Below, in pieces: positions 11,958-23,819 of a stretch of DNA of 64,000 nucleotides. Under the pieces are notes generated by a model that made no database searches, was not told the origin of the DNA, and saw only the letters and a list, made by a program, of their open reading frames with translations. Position 1 is the stretch's first letter; every line of letters begins with the position of its first letter. This DNA is from Talinum fruticosum (taxonomy: Eukaryota > Streptophyta > Magnoliopsida > Caryophyllales > Talinaceae). The position numbers were made by a program, and so were the translations under genes. The stretch spans positions 7,489,001-7,553,000 of the forward strand of contig JAITYX010000012.1 in assembly GCA_021018815.1 (NCBI GenBank), given 5' to 3'.

Positions 11958-12750
11958 ATAAGTTTCGTCCTCGGAACTTGCAGGTAAGATGGTATAGATA
12001 TTACCTTAGAATAAGTGTGGGTACTGGTTTCTCATACCTTCTTCGGTTTCCCAAGTGGCCTCGGTTGAGGTGTGATTCGACTATAAGACCTTGACGAGAG
12101 GAATAGTCTTAGTACGAAACTATTTAATCCTCTTATCCAAGATTTGGACTGGATATTCCTCACGTGTTAAATTCTGGCCAATTTCCACTGGTTCCATCTC
12201 TATGATGTGGCTTAGGTCGGATATGTACTTCCGAAGTTGAGATATATGAAAAACATCATGGATATGCTCCGGATCGACTTGTAAGGATAGTTTGTAGGTC
12301 ACGAGTTCAACTTCCGAATTATCCCATATGGCCCAATGTATCTAGGGCTTAATTTGCCCCTAATTCGTTGGGGATACCTTGAGAAAGACCATATCCCCCA
12401 CCTGAAACTCTAGAGGTTTCCTTCGTCAATCTACATTGCTCTTTTGTCTACTCCGAGCTTCTCCGATTGGTTGTTGCATTATCCTCACTATTTCAGTAGT
12501 ATCTTGTATCAACTCCGGTCCTATTGTGAGCGTCTCATCTAAATCGCTCCAACATAAGGGGGTTCTCGCATTTTCTTCTATAGAGGGCTTCGAATGGGGC
12601 CATTTTTATTGTGGCCTCGGTAGCTGTTGTTGTATGAAAATTCAATTAGAGCGAGATACTCTTCCCATTTTCCTTGGAAATCTAGGATGCAAGCTCGTAG
12701 CATATCTTCTAGAATTGGATTAACTCTTTCAGTTTCACCATCTCTCTCGG
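11958..12750 (-). pseudogene. Gypsy integrase C-terminus with chromodomain-like tail
   Basis: Minus translation gives, in order, the WEEYLALIEFSYNNSY integrase segment (about 12640-12690), a PRYIGPYGI-like GPY/F region (about 12330), HDVFHISQLRKYISD (about 12240-12270), then a tail ending ATWETEEGMRNQYPHLF at about 12010-12060. These are hallmark segments of chromovirus pol C-termini. One piece (12120-12302) stays open for 60 codons. Other parts carry stops and frameshifts. A chromodomain tail would steer integration to chromatin marks. Confidence 0.85.
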
Positions 12751-13950
12751 ATGGTAAGAGCTACTAAAGTTCAATTTAGCTACTAAAATACTCAACTTTG
12801 TAAGGTGATCAACTTTGGTCCAACTTGCATTTCTCTTGGAGACAAATATAGGAAGTCTCGTGATGAATTTCATTGATACGGGATTCTATTTTCAAGTGAG
12901 AATCTCAAAGGCCTTATCTCACCTATGAGGTGCTGTTGTTTTAATTACTTTCTTTAGCATGCAAAACATCTGTATATATTTTGCATAATCTTCTCTCATA
13001 TTAGACTATTATCAATCTTGTTTCAATTGTTTATATATATATATATATATATATTCATTTTCTCGAGATGGGCAGGATGTAAGGTTGCGTGAGCCCTTTT
13101 TAAAATTTTTCTCTATGAATCTCCTTTTTGCTAGGTATACACAAATGATTTAGATATCAGTAGGGTATTGTCCTTATGTAACACAAATCCTAGGAATTCA
13201 TCTTCCATAACATTGTGCTTGTATTTTTATTAACTCCTCATTCTTCGTTGTCCCACTTGATTCACCTTGAAAATGTGGTTCAACTCCAAAATAGTTTACA
13301 ACCCTATGTCTCCTTAATACTTGATAGTCTCACCTGTCTACTTTTACGATTCCCAAAATATGAATTAGTTGGGTGACGATCAAAGTGTTTATAGTATGCT
13401 GAGCGTACTTAAGGCGTCGCCTATGATGCTAGCCTTCCATAAATGGTATTGGATTTCTAACTCATAATCTTTTTGAAAGTTATAGTTATTAGGATGATAT
13501 ATAAGCTTCAATTAGTTTCAAGTTTATTAAAAGTAAGCTTTGAAGGTTTATAAGGGGTTAAATGAGTTCCAGACCTCCTCTCTACCATCATTCTATCTAT
13601 TTGCTCACTCAATTATAGGGCCCGAGGAGCAAATCAAACTAGAAAAGGGCAAAAATGGGTTTGAAATTCATCATTTTAAAATTACCAGTTGTAGGTGTTA
13701 TTATAAATAACATATTCCTTGCTTTCTTTTGGAAGGCTTAGTACTGACGCTATGGTTAACTTGGTTTTCAATGCTTTGGAATATCTTTTTGTGTTAATTA
13801 GATCAATGAGATTTGATAGGTTTCTATATGAGGCTAGTCATGGGTAAGACCACCTTTAAAAGTTTGATACAAGTCCTCAATAATATTTCACTAATTAACC
13901 TTAGGAAACTCCTTATTTCGGAGACATTGGTTGACCTATTCGTATCCGGT
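12751..13950 (-). other. Decayed gypsy internal sequence, no readable domain
   Basis: Between the integrase relic and the RT/protease relic the minus strand gives only short frames. It includes a (TA)n run near 13031-13056. By position it should hold RNase H and the integrase N-terminus, but I cannot identify them. Confidence 0.4.
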
Positions 13951-14570
13951 GTGAGTATATCTTTATTCCCTTTTGGATACAACATGACCTCGGAATATCA
14001 CTTCGTTCAATCAAAACCTATACTTCTAAGGTGGGACATATGATTAATGTCTTCTCCAAACTTGCTACTTCCTTTTTCCAACAATAGTCATGTTCTTCCT
14101 TAATCTCGGAGTATGTCCACACATCACCAATAAATACTACCCTAAGTTTGTGGCAATGCTATTTGTTGGATCCATGTTCTTGGCGGGTGCACTGGTTAAC
14201 CTAAATGACATGACGGTAAACTTATAATGGTCATACCTTGTTACGAATGTAATCTCGGGTATGTTCTCAATTCCTATCTTAAGTTAGGAATGACCAAAAT
14301 ACCCTCGAGACATAATTATTTCTTCTTTTCTTTCGTAATATAACTCGAATAACCTTGGCATCCCTTTCTCAAACATTCCGTTGTATTACCAAAAGATATC
14401 ATAGGATATTCCCTTATATTCTTAGTGCCATAAAATACACATTCTATTCTTGTCAACTCTCTACTATCGCCCTATTGTCCTTTATAATAAATTTTGGCCT
14501 CATAATTTGACAATCAATCCCGTCTTACTATCATGGTAAAGTCAACTAAATCGGAGTAGATGAGGTTAGT
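13951..14570 (-). pseudogene. Gypsy RT fragment and protease fragment
   Basis: Minus-strand sequence near 13960-14010 reads VIFRGHVVSK, matching the FLGHVVS motif at the end of gypsy RT. Upstream, near 14480-14570, a segment reading FPTNLIYSDLVDFTMIV and a downstream DWLSNYEAKI-like motif (here with a damaged first residue) matches the protease-RT junction. The RT palm that should lie between them is absent, so a deletion of well over 0.5 kb removed the catalytic core. Confidence 0.6.
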
Positions 14571-15029
14571 GGGAAATTCTTCTCCAACTATAATGATTGG
14601 AATCTTATTTTAGGAAGCCACGTGTTTTCATCGCTTGGCCATTATGTAAATCAATTTAGTATGTGGCCGAAGTTTATATCCCTTTGGCTTTAGTTGGGGA
14701 ACTTCCCGAGTTGATGTAAATTAATATAAATCTCTTGAACGAGAATAATGCATATAATGGTTTTGAAAAGGAAAGCTCCAGAGACTATTGTCCCCACATT
14801 GGCTTGTTGTATGAGATTCTATGATACTTTTCGGCATGGTTTATAAGGAGTAGTTACAAAGCTTTTGATTTGGTTGAGGTTGGCCCTTCTAGGCATATTA
14901 TCATGGCTTTGGTTTCCTTAATCGTCTTACTTTCACTTGGGGTTTTCTATGTTATTTCATTCACTCAAAGGACCTGAGTGTATCAAGCCATCTCGTTAAA
15001 TTTAGTGACGTATGACATGTTCTTTTCGT

Positions 15030-15320
15030 CGTTACGCCCGGTTTTCGACATTCTATCTTTTTGCTATTGTACTCGGGATAGGGTATAAGTTTGGCCCTGA
15101 GTTTTCTCTAAGAATTTGGCCCATGTAAACTCACATCACTGACATCTTCTCATAATCGTGTTCCACCATATGCCGACCTCCCTATTAAAGGTGATGTTCT
15201 TATAGTCACCTTATGTCTTCAAGTATTTCAATAATTGCAAAAGTCTCTTTCATATTCCTAATTTATCCTTCTAACTCTATTGGGGTAAATTTTCCCATTA
15301 TGCGCTTTGGGGGTTTCTTT
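15030..15320 (-). pseudogene. Gypsy gag fragment
   Basis: Minus translation of about 15100-15290 has a Trp/His cluster and a YMGQILRENSGPNL-type stretch (a decayed TWAKFLEKF motif) that fits a Retrotrans_gag domain. It lies between the PBS at 15715 and the protease relic, the expected order. It is heavily mutated. The rest of gag to 15700 has no readable frame. Confidence 0.5.
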
Positions 15321-15714
15321 TAGTAACTCAGTAAATTTTTCTATGTTTGTTAGAGAATCCAGTTAGAGTCGTAAAGGTAGATATCTTATTTGGTAACTTT
15401 TGGGTATGATTTCCTTATATATATAGGACAATATTATCTTTGGAATTTGGATAGGCAAAGGCGGGGTTGAATTTTGTCAACTTCTTGTTATAAATTGCTA
15501 GGCATATGAAAGTTTATGGATGGAGGGTCCTCCATTTCTTTAGGATAATCATCCTTATGTTAATCGATGCTTGCAACTTTGAGACTTAATTGAGCATGAT
15601 AAATATTTTCCATTCCGTACTTCATACAAATATTCAATGCTAGAGCACTTATACTTCATATTCTAACTCAACTCTCATGGTTCCTATGTGGCTCGTAGGA
15701 GTCTCTTAAACCTA

Positions 15715-15726
15715 GGCTCGATACCA
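15715..15726 (-). other. Primer binding site of G (initiator tRNA-Met type)
   Basis: The minus strand reads TGGTATCGAGCC, four bases inside the right LTR. It is the same 12-mer, with the same CGAG in place of CAGAG, as the PBS of the unrelated copia family. Confidence 0.75.
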
Positions 15727-15730
15727 CATC

Positions 15731-16615
15731 CGTAACGCCCCAAACCCGTAATCACCGGTTTTAGACTAAGCAGGCCGTTAGCCGATGATTAGCACAATGG
15801 AAGGTAGGTCGTGGGCATTACCGCTGCCCTTACCGGAGGAAAGGGCAAGGCTATATCATATATATATTTAACCTTGGTTACTCTTGCTTTGCCATTAACA
15901 ACAAGTGACTCATGATAAAGTATAAACTATAACTTATACAAAGATTAAACATACGTATAGACCACCGTCTCGGTAACTATGACAACGACACTTAACCCCC
16001 GATACCCCAAACAAGGTTGCCACCGTGAGCCGCTAAGTCCCGACCAAAACTTTTCTCTTGTTTCATACCTTCAACATCTTTACCAAAAACAACACAAGAA
16101 AATATTTTCAAATTGTGAGCCGAAGCTCAATACGTCTACTATCATGTTGTAAAATAAATAGTTGAGTTGAGCGCATGCATTTCAATTCATTTGTAAATGA
16201 GGAAGAGTGAACAATGTAAAACTGTTGCTAATTAATTATCTGAATGGATCCCTTTACGATCATCGGGTTTCCCTAAATGCATGTGCACACACCTGGACCG
16301 ATCGGATAGTCCGGTTGAAGGCGGTTAACGGCTAAAGTGTTACCAACCAGGATATTGAGGTGTACTAAATAATGGCACTTGATGGGTGGGTCCATATTAA
16401 TGACTCGCAAATATTATTTGCAAATGAATCATTATTATTATTGATGTCGGCCATATCCGGCATTGATTTGTAAATAAAACATTGAAGGGCACGATCAATG
16501 AACGTACCTTAAGCCGATGTTCTTCCTTCTTTTTCTTTTTGGGCGTAATCCGGATGAACGTACGACACCGACGCTTGATGACCTTAAGTAAGGATATAAA
16601 AGTTTTGAAGGTTTG
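15731..16615 (-). repeat. 5' LTR of gypsy G, part 1
   Basis: Matches 8951-9837 of the left LTR closely. The terminal TG is CG here (15731-15732), a single C-for-T change. It ends at AGTTT (16611-16615), the target duplication of solo LTR S, and continues at 29040. Confidence 0.85.
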
Positions 16616-17863
16616 CTCGGGAGAATCCGAGTCACCCTAGAGGGGGTGAATAGGGTGAGGAAGTAATCTTGTGGAAATTCAAACTCTTTTGCCAAGTAAA
16701 ATGCAGAATCCAGGTTCTAAGTCAAAACAGAGTCGAAAAGTAGAGACTCGTAAAGACCGAATAGATAGAAATGGCAAGAAAGGCAAATGCTTTAAGATAG
16801 TCCGAGTCTAGAATGAACTCGGAAAGTAAACACTTACAGATTACGTGGAAACCCTCCTGGGCAGAAAACCACGGACCGTGTCAATCAAGACACGAAGTCA
16901 AATCCACTATTTGGAGTCCACAAAATACCGTGAACCGATCGAACCCGAGTTGCTCCCTTAGACAACTCTATACAAGTTTTCTTAGACTCGAAATTCCCTT
17001 ATCTCGATCTAGTACTTCCTAGCTGAGATAACCCTTACAGCTAGGGACAACTAAGCTGAGTTAACCCTTACAGCTTAGTCAAGGGACCTTACAGAGAAAG
17101 TAAGAAAGTGTTTGTAACTAAGTACAAGACCTTACAACTCGTAAAGTAATGAATTACAGAGTGGGAGTTGTAAGTAGAAGATTGAAAGTAAATACAATGA
17201 CTTTGCTCGAAGTATGTGTATTAACAATAGGTTCGACAATCTTCAAGTCTTGTGAACCGGCTTCTATTTATAGATAACTAGGCAGAGTAGTCGTTATCTT
17301 CATTAGCTAACCGAGAGTTTTCGTGACCGTTGATAGAAGCTTTCGAGTCACTCGAAAGTATCCGTTGTAATGTGAACGTTGGACAACGGTTTAACTCTCT
17401 TGGAAGTCCCAAAACCATTGGCAGTGTCTTGAAAGATAAGGTGGAAACCACTGTTAAACTTGGCGTTTCAGTTTTCCAAATTTGGAAACAGAGCAGCTCC
17501 GACACAATCTTCCGGGACTGGAGCAGGGAAGGTGAAAAGCCATGTCTGCTGGTGATTTGACGTTCGAAGGCGGTTACTTTTGTGGTTTGAAAAAGGTGTA
17601 TCCTTGATTGAATAACCTACAAAAGTAAATCAATTTTGGTTCTCAAAGTATAAAATACTTTGGTCCAAGGTTAGACACGGATAATAAAATAATTATGATG
17701 ATTAAACAACTAATTATCTAAGTTAGAAGAGAAGTGGAATTTTCCGAGTCTAATAACAATGATACTCGGAATTCCATCCGACTTAGTCTAAGCAATAGAT
17801 CAAGTTCCATAAAGAATATCGAGTGAGATAACTTGATATAGACTAAGTATGAACAGACTAGAG
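16616..17863 (-). repeat. S: solo LTR of the E1/B/C family, part 1
   Basis: Begins TGAAGGTTTGCTC on the plus strand (the LTR end, minus orientation) directly after AGTTT. The LTR is interrupted at 17863 by element B and finishes at 28709-29034 with GTCTTCA followed by AGTTT. The two parts total 1574 bp, one complete LTR with no internal sequence. This is a classic solo LTR from LTR-LTR recombination. A minus-strand TATAAATA lies at 17265-17272. Confidence 0.92.
17265..17272 (-). promoter_or_regulatory. LTR TATA box of solo LTR S
   Basis: The minus strand reads TATAAATA at the aligned promoter position of the family LTRs. It could still drive transcription outward from the solo LTR, but B now splits the LTR downstream of it. 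Confidence 0.5.
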
Positions 17864-19438
17864 TGAAGACTCGGACACTCGCTCTATATCTTTCGAGTCA
17901 TGCAAAAGGAATCAAGTATAACGATGTCATTCATATAGAGTTTTGATTCCAAGGCATTCTCTCGTGTCTTAGAAACTTACTTGAGTTAAATAGTATCTTC
18001 TCTATGTGATTCGGCCTTCACATATCTCTTTCATCGCTTTTCGGTTAGCGAATCGAAAACCGGTTCTTTATTCCGAGTTCACTCTCACTCGGATTAATCG
18101 CATTTTGAATATACCAGTATTCCGCTGTTTCTCACTCGGAATCCGACTTGTGGTTATTTACTCTATTGTTTGCATAGTCAGCATTCATAGTTCATTTCAT
18201 GCTTAGTCTATATCAAGTTCTTTCCCACACCGATATTCGCTATAGAACGTGTTTCTTTACTTAAGACTAAGTCATATGGAATTCCGAGTATCATGGATAT
18301 TAGACTCGTAAAATTCCATTTCTTTTCCGACTCGGATAATCAATTGCGTAATTTTTCAAAATTATTTTGTTATCTCGTGTCTAACCTTGGACCAAAGTAT
18401 TTTATACTTTGAGAACCGAAGGTGTTTTACTTTTGTAGGTTATTCAATCGAGGATATCTTTTCAAACTACAAAAGTAGCCTAGCTCGTAACGTCAAATCA
18501 CCAACAGAATATGGCTTTTCACCTTCCCTACTTTAGTCTCGTAAGATTGTGTCGAAGCCGTCCGCTTCCATATCCGGAAAACTGGAATGCCAAGCTTAAC
18601 GGTGGGTCTCACCACATTTATCAAGACACAACCGATGGTTTTGGGACTTCCAAGAGAGTTAAACCGTTGTCCAACGTCCATATTTCAACGGATACTTTCG
18701 AGTGACTCGTAAAGCCTTTCACAACGGTCACAGAGGACTCTCGGTCGCAGATGAAGATAACGGCTACTCTGCCTGGTCTTCTATAAAAGGAAGCCACTTC
18801 ACAAGACTTGAAGGTTGCCGAATACATTGTCAATACACTTACTTGATCAAAGTTATTGTATTTACTTTCAATCTTCAACTTACAACTCCCACTCAGCAAT
18901 TCATTACTTTCCGAGTTGTAAGGTCTTGTACTTAGTTACCGACTCTTCTTACATTCTTTGTGATGTCCCTTGACTAAGCCGTAAAGGTTAATTCAGCTTA
19001 GTTGTCCCTAGCCGTAAGGGTTATCTCAGCTAGGAAGTACTAGATCGATAAGGTAACTTCGAGTCTAGGAAAACTTGTATAGAGTTGTCCAAGGGAGCAA
19101 CTCGGGTTCGCCGCTCACGGTATTTTGTGGACTCAAAATAGTGGATTTGACTTCGTGTCCGGATTGACACGGGCCGTGGTTTTCTGCCCCAGGAGGGTTT
19201 CCACGTAAAATCTCTCGTGTTCTCTTTCTGAGTTCATTCTAGACTCGACATGCCCCGTCTGTATCTGTTTACTCCGATTCATTGCATTCCGAGTCCAATA
19301 TGTTCTCGACCCCATGCTTAGACTCGTAATCTGTCTTTGCCTCTTCTCTCGTCAAAAGTGTGTGTTCTCGCAAAGAATTTTCCATCACCCTATTCACCCC
19401 CTCTAGGGTGACTCGGACTCTCCCCGAGCAAACCTTCA
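17864..19438 (+). repeat. 5' LTR of B
   Basis: 1575 bp, TGAAGACTCGG...ACCTTCA. TATA box CTATAAAAGG at 18781-18790, about 650 bases before the LTR end. The 3' part after the TATA box (R/U5) contains the stretch shared by all family LTRs, including CTAGGGTGACTCGG near the end. Confidence 0.93.
18781..18790 (+). promoter_or_regulatory. LTR TATA box of B (5' LTR)
   Basis: CTATAAAAGG, also present in the 3' LTR at 28051-28060 and aligned with TATA boxes in LTRs E1, S and C. It is the likely promoter of the genomic RNA. Confidence 0.7.
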
Positions 19439-19440
19439 AT

Positions 19441-19452
19441 TGGTATCGAGCC
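19441..19452 (+). other. Primer binding site of B (initiator tRNA-Met type)
   Basis: TGGTATCGAGCC starts two bases after the 5' LTR. It reads CGAG where the tRNA-Met complement has CAGAG. Confidence 0.8.
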
Positions 19453-19497
19453 TAGCCTTTCGTAAAGGATCTAACGATCCAAAGGTTTAAAGATCGG

Positions 19498-21310
19498 ATG
19501 GCTTAGAACACCGGAGAGTTCGACGAAGGTAGATCTTCCAACGAGCCACCAAAATTCAAAGGTTCAAATTTCGGTCACTGGAAGAAGCTTATGGAATGTT
19601 TCCTTATGGATCACGATGAAGAAGTATGGGAAATCATACAACAAGGAAACTACATTCCAACAAAGACAGATGAATTCGTAATCCTTCCAAAGACAAAGGC
19701 CGAGTTCACGCCAGTAGAAGCGCAGAAGTTCGTAAAGAACTTCAAAGCCATGAACATCCTCATGTGCGCCATAAGCTCGTAAGAATATAATCGAGTCTCC
19801 GCTCGTGACTCGCTAAAGAGGTGTGGGATACTCGGTCAACACCTACGAAGGTACAAGTCAGTGAGACAAGCAAAGATCAGCCAAGTATCTTCACAAATAT
19901 GAGCTTTTCAAAATGGAGCCGAAGAGAACATTACTCGGATGTTCATACGCTTCACCGAGATCACCAACAATCTCAAATCTCTCGGGAAAGAAGATCTCCC
20001 ATGAAGAAATGTGTCGAAAAATTCTCGAAGCCTACCCAAGAGACGATGGGGTCCTAAGGTGACTCGCCATAGAAGAGGCTCGTAACCTCTCACTCTTGAA
20101 GCCGACGAGCTCATCGGAAAGCTTCGACTCATGAGATACACTTGGAAGAAGAAGATGCCGAGGGTACTTCCAAAAGGAACATTGCGCTTAAAGCCTCGTA
20201 ATCCAAAGAAGCAATTCCGAGCTCCTCTCGAATCGAAGATGATCCCATGGTACTCATTGCAAGAGGCTTCAAGAAAATGATGAAGCACAAAAGATGGGAC
20301 AAAAGACCAAAAGAAGAATTCTACAAGAAAGACAAAAGAGATAGAAAAGGTAAGTTTTCTTCTCCTTCAAAGTTATCTCTGTCTAAGAATTCCGGATGTT
20401 TTGAATGTGGCAGCAGAAGACCACATAGTCAAGGACTCGTCCAAAACGAAGACGGGACAGAAGAAGAAAAAGGCCATGATGGCAACATGGAGCGATGAGG
20501 AATCATCTCGAAGACGACGAGGATTCGTATGACTCAAAGTGTCCGATGGCGATCACTAACTCGTACGCCGAAAAAGAGTCGACTGCATACGTACTCGGAT
20601 AATGAGGAAACCGATCCTCAAGAGGTAATAAACTACTTCCTCAAATTCTCCAAAGTTGATTTAGCTAAATACATCTTTACTTTGGAAGAAAAGTCCAATT
20701 CCGATTCTTCTCATTTCAAGGAACAACTTGAGTCAATCACTTCGAGAGCACTTCTTTAAAAAACGAATTGGAAAACCGAGACTCACACTCGGAGAACTCA
20801 AGACAAGTGCTCAAACTAATGAGACCGAGTCCGAGTTACTCGTAAAAGAAAATGAGCAACCGAAACGTAAGCTTACCGAGTCTCAAGATCTGGTTTTAAA
20901 GTTTACTCAAGGACAGTAAGAACCTTGATATGCTCTTAGGTTCACAATGTGTCTCTTTTAGAAAAGAAGGTCTTGGTTTCAACAAGGATGAAGAATCTAA
21001 TTCTTACTCGTAATTGTTCAAAAGGATTCCGTAACCGTTAAGTTCAAAAAGGCCGAGCATGGTCCCATTCACAAAACTGAAAGGAGGACTAAACCCAGCA
21101 CCTATTTACAAAAGGAAACCATTTTCCTCTCGTTGCAAAAGGAAAGGTTTTTAAAAGGAAAGAGACACGGACTCAGCTCTCTCGAGAAGAAGAAGACTCG
21201 GAATCGACTAAACCCAAAGTCATTCAAATCGGGTTCCGAAGCACCTTCTTCCTCGTAAAAGGACCACAAGTAAGGAATGTTACTCGGGTTCGTTAGAGGA
21301 AGTGAGAAGG
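19498..21310 (+). pseudogene. B gag, frameshifted as read
   Basis: The ATG at 19498 gives MA(stop)NTGEFDEGRSS, matching the E1 start apart from a TAG in codon 3. An open run at 19591-19782 carries MECFLMDHDEEVWEIIQQGN and follows an intact HWKKLME. The UBN2-type stretch ITNNLKSLGKK lies near 19960 and the knuckle at 20397-20440 has lost its last Cys. A predicted coiled coil (ELEKPRLTLGELKTSAQTNE) lies near 20770-20840. Stops from TCGTAA occur at 20088 and elsewhere. Many breaks lie at CTCG motifs. Confidence 0.85.
20397..20440 (+). other. Zinc knuckle of B gag, frame-shifted
   Basis: The first two Cys (TGTTTTGAATGT) are present. An extra base sits inside GGCAGCAGAAGACC, and the codons for Asp-Cys, normally GACTGT, read GACTCGT. 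The second change is a CTG to CTCG insertion that destroys the fourth ligand and the frame. Confidence 0.75.
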
Positions 21311-21340
21311 GTTAGATTCTCTCTGTTTTGCAGGTCTCTC
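21297..21340 (+). promoter_or_regulatory. Conserved gag-protease boundary with stop and CAG tract, B
   Basis: GAGAAGGGTTAG is followed by a pyrimidine-rich stretch and GTTTTGCAG|G. The same layout is kept at 2037-2075 (E1), 43633-43672 (C) and 52481-52520 (D): a TAG or TAA right after Gly-Lys/Gly codons, about 20 bases rich in T, then YAG. It separates gag from protease, which is in a different frame in C. It could be a 3' splice site or a recoding site; see findings. Confidence 0.45.
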
Positions 21341-21926
21341 GAAAAGATCAAAGGGTACTGGTACCTGGACAGTGGATGTTCTCGACATATGTCGGTGACC
21401 AAGGACTATTTTCCGAGCTGGAGTCATATAAAGGAGGAAAGGTGACCTTTGGTGATGACAAAGAAAGGCAAGATAGTGGGCATTGGGAAGATTGGTAATG
21501 AAAACAATCTGGTGAGCCCAGTCTACCTTGTCAAAGGACTAAAGTACAACTTACTTAGCATCTCCCAGCTTTGTGACAAAGGTCAAGAGGTAAGATTCAC
21601 TCAATCCAAGCGCTACATCACGGATGAGATCACCAAAGAGGTAAAACTTTCAGGTAAGAGATCGGGTAATACCTACATCATCCCTCTTTCGACCCAAGTC
21701 AAAATTTATCCTGTTTGAAAGCATCTCTTCAAGATGATTCTTGGACTTGGCATCGTAGATTAGGTCATATTAGCATGCATACTATCAAAAAGCTTGCATC
21801 TCATCATCTCGGTTAGAGGATTACCTAACTATGCGTTTGAGAAGGATAAAGTATGTGAAGCATGCACCGTAGGGAAACAAGTCAGATCTTCATTCAAATC
21901 TCTCGAAGACAATTTCCACATCCAAC
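21341..21926 (+). pseudogene. B protease and GAG-pre-integrase
   Basis: The retropepsin active site reads WYLDSGCSRHMS at about 21360-21395, with an intact DSG triad, unlike C (DGG) and D (DNG). The stretch 21449-21718 is open (89 codons) and carries KIVGIGKIGNENNLVSPVYL and LLSISQLCDKGQEVRFTQ. GAG-pre-integrase follows with TWHRRLGHISMHTIK near 21745-21800. A frame break just after HMS and a TAG near 21815 disrupt the polyprotein. Confidence 0.85.
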
Positions 21927-22670
21927 GTGCTTGAATTACTGCATATGGACCTATGTGGCGAAATTCCCGTAAAGAGTCTCGGAGGTAAATCTTACATACT
22001 TGTTATCATTGATGATTTTTCAAGATTTACCCGGGTGTGTTTTCTCAAGCATAAGAATGAAGCCTTCAAGGAATTCAGTAAGCTCGTAGAAAGATTCAAG
22101 TGGAGTCCCGCACTCGGATTCAAAAGATTCGAACCGACCATGGAAGGGAGTTCGATTACTCGTAATTCTCGGAGTTTTGTGACAAGAATGGAATTTCTCA
22201 CAACTTCTCAAGCACCCGTAACTCCTCAACGTAATGGAGTAGTTGAGAGAAAGAACATAACCCTTGAAGAAATAGCAAGGACGATGATGATTGAACACAA
22301 CTTGCCTTACTATTTCTCGGGCGAGGCAAGTAAACACAGCCTAACTACACTCTCAATCGATGCCTCATCGACCCATTCTCAAGAAAACACCTTATGAGCT
22401 CTACAAAGGGAGGAAGCCAAACATTTCCTATTTCAGCATCTTTCGGATGTAAGTGCTTTGTCCACAAGAATGGTAAGGATCATCTCGACCAAGTTTGATG
22501 CTCGGTCGGACGAAGGAATTTTTCTAGGTTACTCTTCTCATAGCAAAGCTTACCGTATCTTCAACAAGAGAATTAACAAAGTGGAAGAAAGTATCCACGT
22601 AGTGTTTGATGAGCTTGAACAGGAAAAACCAAGTGAATCTTCATACTCGAACCGAAGCTCGAAAGGATGA
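21927..22670 (+). pseudogene. B integrase
   Basis: Opens LELLHMDLCGEIPVKSLGGK (first Asp), with an open run of 156 codons to 22397. The second-Asp region is shifted by indels near 22110-22130. The PQQNGVVERKN region reads with CAG changed to CGT twice (CACCCGTAACTCC and CAACGTAATGG), keeping the Glu. The tail GIFLGYSSHSKAY and NKVEESIHVVFDELEQEKPS lies at 22500-22640. It would form the DDE transferase that inserts cDNA. Confidence 0.85.
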
Positions 22671-23815
22671 TGACGAAGATGAGCTTACAAAGACTCGTAA
22701 GGAGATCACTCGTAACGAGGAAGTTCGAATGAAATAGCTCAAGAGGTCGCTCGGAGCGAGCAAGTCAATGGAGCCGATCACTCGTAACAAGCTTCGAAGA
22801 TCAAGCTATTCAGTCCACAAACCCGGTGAATCAAAGAACTGGTAAAGCATTCAAATTTACTTCCAGTCATCCCCAAGAAAACATAATTTCGACATCAACA
22901 AGTGGGGTAAGAACTCGTTCTTCTCTTCATAATCTATGTGCATTCACCGCATTCATTTCACTAACTCGAACCCAAAAATGCACTAGAAGCCCTTAATGAA
23001 CCCGAATGGGTAGAGGCCATGCAAGAAGAGCTGAATCAATTCGAAAGAAACCAAGTCTCGGACTCGACCAACCGACCTTCCGACCACCCAGCTATAGGAA
23101 CCAAATGGGTTTTCAAAAACAAACTGGATGAGGGTGGAATAGTAGTCGAAACAAGGCTAGACTTGTAGCTCAAGGTTACAATCAAGAAGAAGGAATTGAT
23201 TGTGGGGAAACCTTTGCACCAAGTAGCTAGAATTGAAGCCATTAGAATACTCGTTGGCATTTGCATCCCGCATGCATATTAAATTATATCAAATGGATGT
23301 TAAGTGTGCCTTTCTCAATGGTTTTATTGAAGAAGAGGTCTATGTCGAGCAGACCTCCCGGTTTTGAAAACTCGTAATTTCCAAATCATGTTTTCAAACT
23401 TCAAAAGGCTCTCTATGGTCTTAAGCAAGCCCCTAGAGCTTGGTATGAAAGACTCGAGCAGCCTTCCCGGTTCAAAATGATTTTAAAAGAGGTCAGATCG
23501 ACAAGACCCTATTCATAAAGACCAAAGGGAAAGATTTTCTCATTGTTCAAATATATGTTGATGATATTATTTTCGGTGCTACTAATGAATTTCGTGCCGA
23601 GAATTTTCTCGAGTTGATGAGTCAAGAGTTCCAAATGAGTATGATGGGAGAACTCAATTTCTTCCTTGGGCTGCAAATCAAACAAGACAAAGATGGAATC
23701 TTTGTTCATCAATCAAAATACACCAAGGAACCGCTGAAGAAATACAAAATTCAAGATGCAAAGCACGCATCTACTCCTATGAGCAAGCAAGATAAAGCTC
23801 GACTCGGATGAGACA
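22671..23815 (+). pseudogene. B linker and reverse transcriptase
   Basis: The linker (22671-22990) is rich in CACTCGTAAC-type stops where C reads CACTCGGAAC in the matching Ser-Glu codons. RT follows: EPEWVEAMQEELNQF at about 23000, [23 protein letters not shown] near 23290, [15 protein letters not shown] near 23415-23460, and the catalytic loop IYVDDIIFGATNE intact near 23550. The run MMSQEFQMSMMGELNFFLGLQIKQ is open at 23614-23811. Indels at GACTCGAG and CTTCCCGG break the frame around 23455. Confidence 0.88.
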
Positions 23816-23819
23816 GTAA

